The notes under the pieces: generated by a model
What the model was told of the DNA's origin: nothing
Seen by the model: the letters and a program-made list of their open reading frames with translations, nothing else
Databases searched by the model: none
Origin: Anaeramoeba ignava
Lineage: Eukaryota; Metamonada; Anaeramoebidae
NCBI GenBank assembly: GCA_028826165.1
Contig: JAPDFW010000129.1
Span: 1 to 64,000 of the forward strand
Direction: 5' to 3'
DNA length: 64,000 nt
In this document: positions 23,603 through 36,000 of the stretch, piece by piece
How the letters are laid out: every line of letters begins with the position of its first letter
Position numbering within the stretch: position 1 is the stretch's first letter
Translations under genes and position numbers: made by a program

Positions 23603-26421
23603 TTAGAGTTTATCAAAGAAACGATCAAGAGGAGGAATTTCTGGAGTAAGACCTTTACGTTTACGAGTTTCAAGAACAATGTTACGAACTTTTGAATTTT
23701 CACTGAAAGGAGAATCAGTCATAACATTCCAATGATCAAAAACAGATTGAGGGAAAGCTTGACCAGAGGTGTGACTTCTCAAATCTGCAGTAAATCCGAA
23801 AGACTCCATGACTGGAAGATAAGCTTTGACAAGGAAAATGGGTGTTCCGTGTTTTTGTTCTTCAGAAATGACTGTACCACGTCTACGGGTAAGAACAGTG
23901 TACATTCCTCCAATACAAGTTTCTGGTCCTTGAATTTCAACAAGATAGATTGGTTCCATAAGAGTTGGTTCTGCAGTAAGTTGTGAAGCATAGAAGACTC
24001 TTCGTGCTGTAGGGATGATTTGTCCACCACCACGATGAATGGAATCTGGATGAAGAGTAACATCGTGAATATTGAATCGGATTCCTCTCATGTTTTCTTC
24101 GCAAAGCACTCCTTCTTTGGTTGCCCATTGGAAGGCGGAAATAACAGAATCTTTAATTTCGTTCAAATATTGGACTCCTTTTGAAAGATCAACTAATAAG
24201 TTTGCTCCATTGTTTTCTGGTCCAAAACACCAGATTTTACGAGCTTCTGTTGTGTCCCATCCGAAGTTCTCTCCCATATATCGAGCACGAGATTTGGGTT
24301 CATCTCGTGGTGTGATTTTTCCATTTTCAATTTCGTTTTGCAATTCGGTATTCAAAGGTTCGGCCTTGACAAACAATCTGTTGTGTTTATTTGGTGATTT
24401 TGACAAACAGAGAATACTTGATTCAGAACGGACAGTTTCTCGGAAAGAGACAACAGGGTTGGATGTTATGATTGGGATACTGCAATATTCTTCTTGGAGA
24501 TCTTTCAAACAGATTTCAAGATGCAACTCTCCAGCACCAGCAATAATATGTTCTCCGCTCTCTTCAATGATACATTGCACACAAGGATCGGATTTACTCA
24601 ATCTTCTCAATCCTTCAACAAGCTTGGGTAAATCAGCAGGATGCTTGGCTTCAACAGCAACACGCACGACTGGTGACACTGAGAATTTCATAACTCGCAA
24701 ATTGTGTGCTGTTTCTGAGTCTGAGATTGTTCCTGATTTGAGCAAGTATTGATCAATTCCGACCAATCCAGCAATATTTCCGCAAGGACAATCAGAAAGG
24801 GTTTCGACATATCTTCCCATCATCAAAACAACTCTTTGGATATTTTTCACAAACAAATCTTCTTTCTTGCCAGGCTCGTAGTTAGGTCCCATAATTCTGA
24901 CTTTTTGTCCGCTTTTGATTGTACCTGAAAAGACTCGACCAAATGCGTAGAATCGTCCCTTATCGGTTGTCGGTACCATTTTAGAAATGTACATAATAAG
25001 CGCACCTTCAGGATTACATTCCCGAATTCCGTTGGCGCATTCGTCGTCCATTGGTCCTGTGTATAAGTTGTTGACTCTGTATTTTTGGGCAACGACTGGT
25101 GAAGGTAAATGAAGAACAATCATCTCCAAAAGTGCATCGGCGGCAGGAAGGAATTTTTTCATAACAGTTTTCAATAAATCTTTTTGGACCAATTCCTTTT
25201 CTTCTTGTTTCAAATGGATTCCCAATTTGGTGCACATTTGGACAACTTTGTCAATTTGGTTGTTCATGACTGCTTGGAAAATTTGTTGAATGGGTTCAAT
25301 AATGAATTGGCAAAATGCTCTTTTAAGTGGTTTTTTATTGGCAGTTAATCCAGTGTGGTTCCATTTTTTGGATTGTGGATCATAGAAGTTATCTCCCCAA
25401 AGTCTCTTGATGAATTTTTCTGGTTGAACTCCGAATTTTGATGCATACATTTTGGCAAATTTGTTGAGAGTAAACGCCCATCCATGAAGACCACTTCCAA
25501 AAGCAACGGTTCCTTTTTCAGGATAAACTTGAACATCTCCAAGAAGATCATCGTGATAAGTTGCAATAATAACGTTGACTGATTCAATGATTCTGACAAA
25601 GTTTTGGTACATTTCTTCAGAATCTAATTGCAATTCAAGAATGGCTCGATCAACTTTGTTAACAATAACAACAGGCTTGATTCTTTCTGTTAATGCTTGT
25701 CTTAACACAGTTTCAGTTTGGACACAAACACCTTCCACATTATCAACAACAACTAAAGCTCCATCTGTAACTCTTAAAGCAGCTGTGACTTCAGAAGAGA
25801 AATCAACGTGACCTGGTGAATCAATTAAATTGATCAAATGCTAAAAAAAGAAATGAAAATGAAATAAAAAAAGAAAATAAATTAAAAAATGAAAAATGAA
25901 TTAAAAAAAATTTGTTTTTAAATATTAGATCAAAAAACAAAAACATCAAACATTAGATCAAAAAACAAAAACAAAAACAAAAACATTCAAAAAAAAATTT
26001 TTTTTTTAAAATTTTATTATTCTACTTACACCTGGTTCAGTTCCTTCAGGAATATCTGCTTTATCCATTTCATAATAAAGTGAAACTGCTGTACTTTTAA
26101 TTGTAATGCAACGATCTTGTTCATCTTGTCTTGTATCTGTATATCTTGTTGTTCCAGCTTTTTCTCCAGCAATAATTCCAGCTTTGGAAATTAAACTATC
26201 TGTTAATGTTGATTTTCCATGATCTACATGTGCAATAACAGACATATTTCTAATATTCTTTTTCTTGTCCATCATTGCTCGACTATTTTTTTATTATAAT
26301 TATTTATTAAAAAAAAAAAACAACCAAAAAAAATTTTTTTTTTTTTTTTCAATTAAAATTTTTTTTTTTCTTTTTTTATATTTTATTTTATTTACATTTG
26401 TTCAATTGTAAACTTCACCAT
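23603..26421 (-). CDS. EEF2: Translation elongation factor 2 (eEF2), three exons
   Basis: Ribosomal translocation GTPase. Exons on minus: 26421-26396 (MVKFTIEQ plus two bases), 26282-26030, 25840-23603; introns 113 bp (phase 2, GTAAAT) and 189 bp (phase 0, GTAAGT). They total 838 residues, close to the usual 840-860. G1 is [10 protein letters not shown]3 is DSPGHVDF, just after intron 2; G4 is NKVDRA. Domain IV carries the diphthamide loop [12 protein letters not shown] with its histidine, and the protein ends RFFDKL as is typical. The first exon is found because [12 protein letters not shown] needs the conserved start MVKFTIEQI, which lies 113 bp upstream across a clean GT-AG pair. Codon use is less AT-biased than in neighbouring genes, consistent with high expression. 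The frame is intact. Confidence 0.97.
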
Positions 26422-26801
26422 GATTCTCTATCTATTCTTTCTATTTTATTTATTTTTATTTTTTAATTTTAAATTAATTAATTAAAAAAAATTTTTTTTT
26501 TATTTTTATTTATAATTTATAATTTACATTCGCTAAAAAAAATAACAAGCGAAAAATAAAAATGAAAAAAAAAACAAAAATTAAATTAAAAAAAAAAAAT
26601 TTTTTTTCTTTTTTTTTTTTCTTTTTAAATAAATAAAAAAGATAGATGACGTCATATGACATAATCATTTTTTTGCCCAAATAAATAAAAAAATTTTTAA
26701 TTAAAAATATTTTTCTTCTTTTTTTTTTTTCTCCTTTTTTATTTATTTATTTTTTTTATTTTTTTTTTCATTTTTTTTCTTTTTTAATTATAATTATAAT
26801 T
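26422..26801. promoter_or_regulatory. Divergent eEF2/OST4 promoter region with a CRE-like palindrome
   Basis: 380 bp between two divergent starts, mostly A/T runs. The exceptions are ATGACGTCAT (26646-26655), a perfect palindrome containing TGACGTCA, which overlaps a second perfect palindrome GTCATATGAC (26651-26660), and an inverted repeat TTCGCT/AGCGAA at 26529-26553. TGACGTCA is the classic bZIP (CREB/ATF) site. GC-containing words are rare here, so the pair stands out; binding is not shown. Confidence 0.4.
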
Positions 26802-26936
26802 ATGATAACAGACGCACAATTATTAATTATTTGCAATTCACTTGCTTTAGCAATTATTGTTTTACTTGTTGTTTATCATCTTATTAGTACAGAAAATGAA
26901 ATGAAAATTGAAACACAATTAAAAAAAAATAAATAA
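26802..26936 (+). CDS. OST4: Oligosaccharyltransferase subunit OST4
   Basis: A 44-residue single-exon gene. It starts MITDAQLLIICNSLALAIIV and continues with LLVVYHLIS, a single transmembrane helix in the first 30 residues and a short polar tail ending ETQLKKNK. OST4 proteins are 35-45 residues long and begin MITDxQL with a VxxxHxV/I pattern after the helix, which this matches. OST4 holds the catalytic STT3 subunit and OST3/6 together in the ER membrane during N-glycosylation. It is divergent from eEF2. A TCATTTTT leader lies about 30 bases before the ATG. Confidence 0.88.
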   Translation: MITDAQLLIICNSLALAIIVLLVVYHLISTENEMKIETQLKKNK

Positions 26937-27170
26937 CCAAAATCAACAACAAAAATATCAACAAAAACAAAAACAAAAACAAAAACAAAAACAAAAACAA
27001 AAACAAAAACAAAAACATAATTTTTTTTTAAATTTGTTTTTTCATTCTTTCAATTTCTTACAAAGAAAAAAAAATTTAATTTTAATAAATAAATAATTAA
27101 ATAAAACAACATTAATTTTATTTCCAATTCCAATTCCAATTCCAATTCCAATTCCAATTCCAATTCCAAT
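26937..27170. repeat. 3' flank of OST4 with ACAAAA and TTCCAA repeats
   Basis: (CAAAAA)n at 26960-27016, a T-rich stretch, then (TTCCAA)n at 27120-27170. No gene is seen. Confidence 0.8.
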
Positions 27171-29280
27171 TCAAAATTATTTAAATTCAAAATTATTTAA
27201 ATTTAATATTATTTAAATTTAATATTATTTAAATTCAATATTATTTAAATTCAATATTATTTAAATTCAATATTATTTAAATTCAATATTATTCAATATT
27301 ATTTAAATTCAATATTATTTAAATTCAATATTATTTAAATTATTTAAATTATTTAAATTATTTAAATTCAATATTATTTAAATTCAATATTATTTAAATT
27401 CAAAATTATTTAAATTCAATATTATTTAAATTCAAAATTATTTAAATTCAATATTATTTAAATTCAATATTATTTAAATTCAATATTATTTAAATTATTT
27501 AAATTCAATATTATTCAATATTATTTAAATTATTTAAATTCAATATTATTCAATATTATTTAAATTATTTAAATTCAATATTATTTAAATTCAATATTAT
27601 TTAAATTCAATATTATTCAAATTCAAAATTATTTAAATTATTTAAATTCAAAATTATTTAAATTATTTAAATTCAATATTATTTAAATTCAATATTATTT
27701 TAAATTATTTAAATTATTTAAATTCAATATTCAATTCAATATTATTTAAATTTAATATTATTTAAATTCAATATTATTTAAATTATTATTTAAATTCAAT
27801 ATTATTTAAATTCAATATTATTTAAATTCAATATTATTTAAATTATTTAAAATTATTTAAATTCAATATTATTTAAATTCAATATTATTTAAATTATTTA
27901 AATTCAATATTATTTAAATTCAATATTATTTAAATTATTTAAATTTAATATTATTTAAATTCAATATTATTTAAATTCTTTAAATTATTTAAATTATTTA
28001 AATTTAAATTATTTATTTCAATAAATTATTTAAATTCAATATTATTTAAATTTAATATTATTTAAATTCAATATTATTTAAATTCAAAATTATTCCAATT
28101 CAAAATTATTTAAATTATTTAAATTCAAAATTATTTAAATTCAATATTATTTAAATTCAAAAATTATTCCAATTCAAATTATTTAAATTCAAAATTATTT
28201 AAATTCAAAATTATTTAAATTCAATATTATTTAAATTATTTTAAATTCAAAATTATTTAAATTATTTAAATTATTTAAATTATTTAAATTCGAAATTATT
28301 TAAATTCAATATTATTTAAATTTAAATTCAATATTATTTAAATTATTATTTAAATTCAAATTATTTAAATTATTTAAATTATTTAAATTATTAAATTATT
28401 TAAATTCAATATTATTTAAATTATTTAAATTATTTAAATTCAATATTATTTAAATTATTTAAATTCAATATTATTTAAATTCAATATTATTTAAATTCAA
28501 AATTATTTAAATTCAAAATTATTTTAAATTCAATATTATTTAAATTCAATATTATTTAAACAATTATTTAAATTCAATATTATTTAAATTATTTAAATTC
28601 AATATTATTTAAATTATTTAAATTCAATATTATTTAAATTATTTAAATTCAATATTATTTAAATTATTTAAATTCAATATTATTTAAATTATTTAAATTC
28701 AATATTATTTAAATTCAATATTATTCAATATTATTTAAATTATTTAAATTATTTAAATTCAATATTATTTAAAATTATTTAAAATTATTTTAAATTATTT
28801 TTAAATTATTTAAATTCAATATTATTTATTTAAATTATTTTAAATTATTTAAATTCAATATTATTTAAATTATTTAAATTCAATATTATTTAAATTATTT
28901 AAATTCAATATTATTTAAATTATTTAAATTATTTAAATTCAATATTATTTAAATTCAATATTATTTAAATTATTTAAATTATTTAAATTCAATATTATTT
29001 AAATTCAAAATTATTTAAATTATTTAAATTCAATATTATTTAAATTATTTAAATTATTTAAATTCAATATTATTTAAATTATTTAAATTATTTAAATTCA
29101 ATATTATTTAAATTATTTAAATTATTTTAAATTCAATATTATTTAAATTCAAAATTATTTAAATTATTTAAATTCAATATTATTTAAATTATTTAAATTC
29201 AATATTATTTAAATTATTTTAAATTCAATATTATTTAAATTATTTAAATTATTTAAATTCAATATTATTTAAATTCAATA
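27171..29280. repeat. TTTAAATTCAATATTA satellite array, 2.1 kb, intergenic
   Basis: Long array of TTTAAATTCAATATTA mixed with TTTAAATTA and TTTAAATTCAAAATTA units, the order varying. All frames are closed. It separates OST4 from the RNF213-like gene. Confidence 0.95.
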
Positions 29281-29940
29281 TTAAATTTCTTTAAGATGAT
29301 CTGAATTTAAATTTAATTCCTTTAAGATGATCAGAATTTAAATTAAATTTCAATATTAAATTCAAATTAAATTTAATTCCTTTAAGATGGTCTGAATTTA
29401 AATTAAATTTCTTTAATATTAAATTCAAAATTAAATTAATTTCTTTAAGATGATCTGAATTTAAATTTAAATTTAATATTAAATTTCTTTAAGATGATCA
29501 GAATTTAAATTTAATTTATTTTAAGATGATCGAATTTAAATTAAATTTCAATATTAAATTCAATTTAATATTAAATTTCAATATTAAATTTCAATTTAAA
29601 TTAAATTTCAATATTAAATTCAATATTAAATTTCTTTAAAATGAATTTAAATTTAATTCCTTTAAGATGATCAGAATTTAAATTAAATTTCAATATTAAA
29701 TTCAAATTAAATTAAATTCCTTTAAGATGGTCTGAATTTAAATTAAATTTCTTTAAGATGATCTGAATTTAAATTTAATTCCTTTAAGATGGTCTGAATT
29801 TAAATTAAATTTCAATATTAAATTCAAAATTAAATTAAAAATTAAATTTTAATATTAAATTTCAATATTAAATTAAATTCAAATTAAATCAAATTTTAAT
29901 ATTGAATTTAAATCAAATTTTAATATAAATTCAAATTAAA
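29281..29940. repeat. Second intergenic repeat family with TTTAAGATGATC core
   Basis: About ten copies of a unit containing CTTTAAGATGATCTGAATTTAAATT, spaced by AAATTTCAATATTAAATTC, with GATGGTC and GATGATCAG variants. It borders directly on the upstream region of the RNF213-like gene. The GATGATC core is the only GC-containing motif in a 3-kb stretch. Confidence 0.85.
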
Positions 29941-30057
29941 AATTTTTTTTCCTTTTTTTATTTTTAATTAAAAAATTTAATAAAAAAGTGGATTTTTAAA
30001 TTTAATTAAAATTTTTTTTTTTTTCATTTTTTTCATTTTTTTCATTTCAAAAAAAAA

Positions 30058-33000
30058 ATGGAAACAAAAGATATTACTTTAATTTATGTCTCAAAAAATG
30101 ATCCTTCTATTCTCGTTCTTAAAATTAGAAACAAAACTTATAAACCAAAAACTTCTTTTCAAGGAATCCATTTTTTCACATTTCAATCTGGACATTCCTT
30201 TTCTTACTCAATAAATAATTCACAAACTATAGAAGTTAGAGAGTCTCAAAAACAAATTTTTTTCCGTTTTGATTGTGAAAAGCCAGATACTTATTTAATG
30301 TTTGAAGCAATAAATACTTATATTTCTCAATTAAATCAAGAAAAATACAAGAAGAAAACAAATAAAGAAGATTTTGATAGATTTATACAAATTTTTCTGC
30401 ATTTTTAGATGAAAAAATAAAAAAAAATCATTTGAAAAAGGATCAAAAACAAGACTATGAATTCGAAAGTCGAGATGCTCAATTTATTTCCCGGTTTCTT
30501 TTTCTTTTAAGTTCTCATTTTCATGAAAGCATTTTTGCCGGTTTATTAACGCAATCCACAAAAAAAATATTTATTGAAAGCAATAAGATAATCTATTTTG
30601 CTCATAAACATTCCAAGAATAAGACTGCCTATGAAAAAATATATCCTTTACTTAAAAAAATCCGAAAAATTCCAAACACTCAACTAACAACAGAATCAAT
30701 GAAAATTCGATTTCTTCCTCTTTTTGATACTTTTTCTCCTGATTTCACAGATAAGAAATCCGACTATCATTTCGAGCTTCCAGAACAAATTAATCAAGAT
30801 GATTTAGAGATTTGTCTTAATTCATTTTTAGAAACAAGAAAAGATGTTCCTCAAACAGTTATTGATTTTCTTTTCGACTTCAATACAGATTCAAAAAAAA
30901 AAAATTGGAACAATTTCGTCAATTCTCCTTTTTTCAAAATTTCAAAATTTCAACTTTTCGGAATGGAAAGTTTCCAAGAATTATTTGGAAAAATTGTTTT
31001 TCCAACATTAAAAAATTGGTTTGAATTTTGGATTGAATTTCCTTTTAAAAATCAAAACCAAAACCAAATTTCTCAAATAGCTATTCAAAATCTTGAATAT
31101 CAACCTTCTTATAATGAAAAAAATAGCACAAAAAAATTGAATAACTTACTTCAAATTTTTAATTCTCAAGCTTATCAAAAATATGGAAATCAAAAGAAAA
31201 AGAAAAAGAAAAAGAAAAATCAAAAGCAAAATGAAAAGAAAAAGAAAAAGCAAAAAGCAAAAGCAAAAGCAAAAGCAAAAGCAAAATCTTGAATTTATCA
31301 ATTATTTACAAGAAAAAACATCAATATTATATCAACACATGCTTGAAACACAAAAACTTTTCGACAAATTTCGAAAATCAAAAAATTTGAATTTAGCTTC
31401 CAAAATTCAAATTTCTTTTTTAGTAAAATACAATACAAATTCAAACAATGAACTTGTTAAACCTAATGAATGGAAACATATCATTAAGCAAAAGGGTAAA
31501 ATTCTTGGATTTGAAAAGTGGTATAAATCATTACTTTTGTTTATGAATTTCAAAAAAGATCATCCAAATGAAACAAATTCTCAAGAACAATTATCGGATT
31601 TTGAAAAAGAATTTACTGGAAAATTAAATCAATATTATAAAGGAATTAAAAAATTTTCTCGTGGAATTCAATCAGAAAAAAAAGCTTCCTTAGAAGAAGT
31701 TGAATTTTATTTAAGTAACAAAGATATTTTCACCGATTTCATTTATTTATTGCCTAACAGTGAAAACATTATCCAAAACATTACAAAATTTGAAGATTTG
31801 AAAAAGCAACTTCCTGTTAATTCCCAAAAATTTTTTCATGAATTTAAATATGGTCAGATCGAAAATTTTACAAATCTCCATAAATTTAATCAAAAAATTA
31901 TAAAAATTAAAGAATTTGGACAATTTATTAAAGAGATTAAAAATGATGATATTTTATATCACATCCAAAAATATGATAATCATTTCTATAAAGTAATACT
32001 CAGAAAAACAGTTAATAATATAGAAAATTGTACAATGGATTTGAAAAATATTTGCAAACAAACCAAAGAAAATTGGTTTGAATGGCAAGCACATATTTCA
32101 AATGATGCAATTAGAATTAATGAACTTGATCAAGAACTTCCATTGCAATATGAAAAAGAATTCATTGATAACCTTCAAGATCTTGATAACATTAACGAAA
32201 AGTCCATGAAAAAAATTAAGAAATTTTTCGAGTTTAGAAAACAAATCATGATTAATAATTCCTTTCTACTATTTTGCAAATTTTTTCTTTCAGAAGACCA
32301 ACAAAAAAAAGAGGCTGAAGAATTCCAAAAAATTGGAGATGAGATTGAAAAATTAAAAAAATGCAAATTGCACGAAATTAAAAAAAAATTTAAAACCATT
32401 TCAAAGCAAATTGGGTTAAAAAAAGAGGTTCTTGATTTTATTAATGAATTAATACCAACATACCAAGAAAATTCATTATTATTATGGAGCATTGAAAAAC
32501 AACACAAAATTTTGAAGAAGAACTTATTATATTGCAAAATCTTGATTTACCAGGGATTTTAATCAAAAATTTGAATATTTTATTGGAATTCATAAAAAAT
32601 ATAAATGATCCAAATAATAAATTCGAAACTATTCAAGATATTAAATCAAAACTCAAAGAAATCCAACTTCCTCAAGGAATTGATTTAAAATCTCTTCATG
32701 GAAAATTACCCGAAATTAAGGAAATACTGAACCAAAATGTTTCACAATATTTGATTTTTTTGATCAAGGAAATTTTTGAAAAAGGATGCAAATTGACTTT
32801 TGATTTAAAAGAACCCATTTTCAAATGTGAAATAAAAGATACTCAAGAAATTAAAACATATTATGATTTCAGGAATATGTGGAAAGTTTCACTAGATCAA
32901 GATAAACAAAACACAAGCGAAAACACAAACGAAAACACAAATGAAAAGCGAGATGTGTTAATTCACGCCCATTTTAAGCAGTTTATTCACCTTTATAATT

Positions 33001-36000
33001 TAATTGATTCCATTTACCAAAAAATTATTAGATTTATTCCTATAAGATATTTTAAATTCATTAAACAAATTAATAAACCCATTGAAATTAAACCGGATAA
33101 TATTGATTACGATGCTGAATTAACACAATTTGAAGAAGATTTGTCCCAAATACTAGATGATTGGATAAAAAATTCTCAAGAAATTTCAAAGCATTTATTA
33201 TCAGGTCTTTTCTCTGAAACCCAATATCTTTTCTTTTTCGGTTCTTTAATAAAAGATAATGATGAAAAAGATTTAGATAAACAAAAGCATATTGAATTAG
33301 CTTTAAGATTGATTTTTGGATATGAAAGAAAGGATCAAGTACAAAACGTATTAAAAACTTTATTTGAAAAAAGTTTATCTGAATGGGTCACTACTTCGCA
33401 AGTTGTCTTTCAGGAAATGCAACCAATATTTAATTTGGAATCAATACAAAAAGAAGCTTTTATCGATATAGGAGAAAATTTATTATTAGAAGACGAATCT
33501 GATCTCCGAACAACATTTATAAACAAATTAAAAAAAGAAGGCAAATATATATACATACTTAAAGTTCCAAATGAATCTCCTGTTCTTTCATATGCCACAT
33601 TAGCTTTTTATTTATTTTCAAGTTCTTTTCCTTTGAGAGAGCAAATTTTATTTTGCACCCCAAACACAACAAAGAAAGATATTGAAGCCTTCTTTTTGGT
33701 TCATTATCATTATAACTCTAAACATAGTGATAAAAAATCAACAATTCAAGTCAATCCATTTTTTGCAATTATCAATCCAAATCTTTTATCACAAGAATGT
33801 CAAGAGATAATTTCCACTAAAAAATCACCTCAAAAAAAGAAGTATAAAGTACCAATAATTAATTTTGTTTCAGCAAATTCAGAAAACCAGTTTTTAGATA
33901 CTCATTTCAAAAAAAATATGATTAAAAACATAAATTTCCAACAATATGAAGAATATATAGCTGAAATAATGGAAAGACTCACCTTTTTATAAGCAAATTC
34001 ATGTTTTTTATTCTTCATCTCCAGGAAACGGAAAAACTTATCAGATTAGAAAATTTTGTGATAAAAAACAGCAAGAATCTGATGAATACCATCTTATTCA
34101 GCTTAAAATAGGAGATGTCACAGAATTAGTCGAAGAATTGAACAATATCGATGACAAATCTGCAAATGACCAAAATAAAAGATTTATTCATATAGAATTT
34201 CCGAACGAATGCTCCGTTGAAATAACTTATGCTCTTTGGCAACTTTCCATGTGGGGATCTATTGAAAACAAGAAAATTGAAAGATGGAATCATTTTTGTT
34301 GGAATTTACCTGAGAATACAACACTTTTATTTGAAATTCCAAGCACAGAAAACTTATGGCAGTTTTTTTATCCATTAAAAGAGTTTAATTTTCATGAATG
34401 TTCTTTCTCAGAAGAAAAATTTTCTTTTGATTATTATGAATTCTCTGAGGACTTATACAAAATTTATAAAAAATCAGATGATGATCTGAGAAAAGTTGCT
34501 AATTTTTTGATAGAACTTGACAAAAAATCGTTATTTGAAAGCCAAGATCATTTATCACACTTAAAAGATAAATTAAATGAAATTAGACAAGATTTATCAA
34601 TTAGAGATTTTGTGCAAATTTCAGAAACAAAATTTAAACAAATTCTTGAAAAATTAGATAGTAGTAATAATTCCCAAATTCCATTCACTTTTGAGTTATT
34701 TTCTCATTTTTGGAAATCTTTAAAGGCATTTATTAATCCAATTATCAATTGGGATATTTTCACCAGTGATGAACAATTTCGTGGAAGGGAAACTTATCAA
34801 GAATTTGAAACTTTTCTAAATTGTTGGGTTATATCAGTTGCAAGATCTTCAATCATTCCCTTTCTGTCCAAAAATTTGCAAAATTTTGATAAATTCGAAA
34901 CAACATCTTTAAATATCAAATTTGAAGAAAATATACCCAAAATGGTTAGTGATGAATCTGACTCTATGAAAAAACCATATGGTGCTTTATTTCGAAAAAC
35001 CACAGTGGAAAACAGATCTCATCTCCTTGAAGAAGAACAAAATTTATTTTCAACAAAAGATAGCTCTTTTGGAGTATCCATTTCTCAAGATATTCCTAAT
35101 AATCTTCAATTTGAGCACATTTTCAGATTATTTTCATTTCTAATCCCAGAAAAAAACATGGGAGAGTTAATTGAAAATCACGATGAACAAAAAGTCAAGT
35201 ATGCTCTAACTCTTGATAACATTTCCAAAATGCTTTTTATCCAATTTAGAATGTTTGTTGGACTTCCCTTGATTTTGGTTGGAGAAACTGGATGTGGAAA
35301 AACAGCGTTAGTCAAATATTTATTTGAGAACATCTTAAATCACAAATTTGAAATGATAACTGTTCATGGAGGAATCAAAATTGAGGAAATAGAGAAATTA
35401 ATCCAAAAAGCAAAGGCTGATAGCACTTATAGATTTATTCTTTTTTTTGATGAATTGAATACAGCTCCTAAACCATATATCCAATTATTCAAATATTTGT
35501 TCAAGGATAGAACATTCAATAACAAAATGATTCCTCCAAATATTCAATTAATTGGCTCAATTAATCCATATCGAAAACGAAGAGAAATTGATTCCAAAAT
35601 TTCAAATATGGATGATTTTGATTTGGTTGATGATTTCCAAGAAAAAAGAGAAGAATATGAAGAAATTCGAAATGCTGTTTATCGTGTTCATGAAATCTCC
35701 AATTCATTAAAACAGGTTAGTATTGAGTTTGGATCACTTAAAGACAATGAAGAAGAGAAATACATTAACAAAATGATTAAAAATGCTTTTCTAGCAATAT
35801 TTAACAATGATGAAAATAAATATAATTCTTTCGAAAACCAACGCGAAAAGCTTGAAAAATACATTCGCGAATCCCAGAAGTTTATGAGAACAAATCAAAA
35901 TATCAAAAATTTGGATGAAAACGCACAAACAAATTTAGCTTCTTCAGTTTCACTTCGAGATGTTTCAAGAACTCTTCGAGTATTTAGATGGCTTTATGAA

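Noticed and set aside
24072-24752. 226-residue plus-strand frame opposite eEF2
   Set aside because: It is the antisense of a highly conserved gene and shows no domain of its own.
27171-29280. CRISPR-like or centromeric array
   Set aside because: Units are 9-16 bp with no unique spacers, so not CRISPR. A centromere cannot be claimed from sequence, and the array is only 2.1 kb between ordinary genes.
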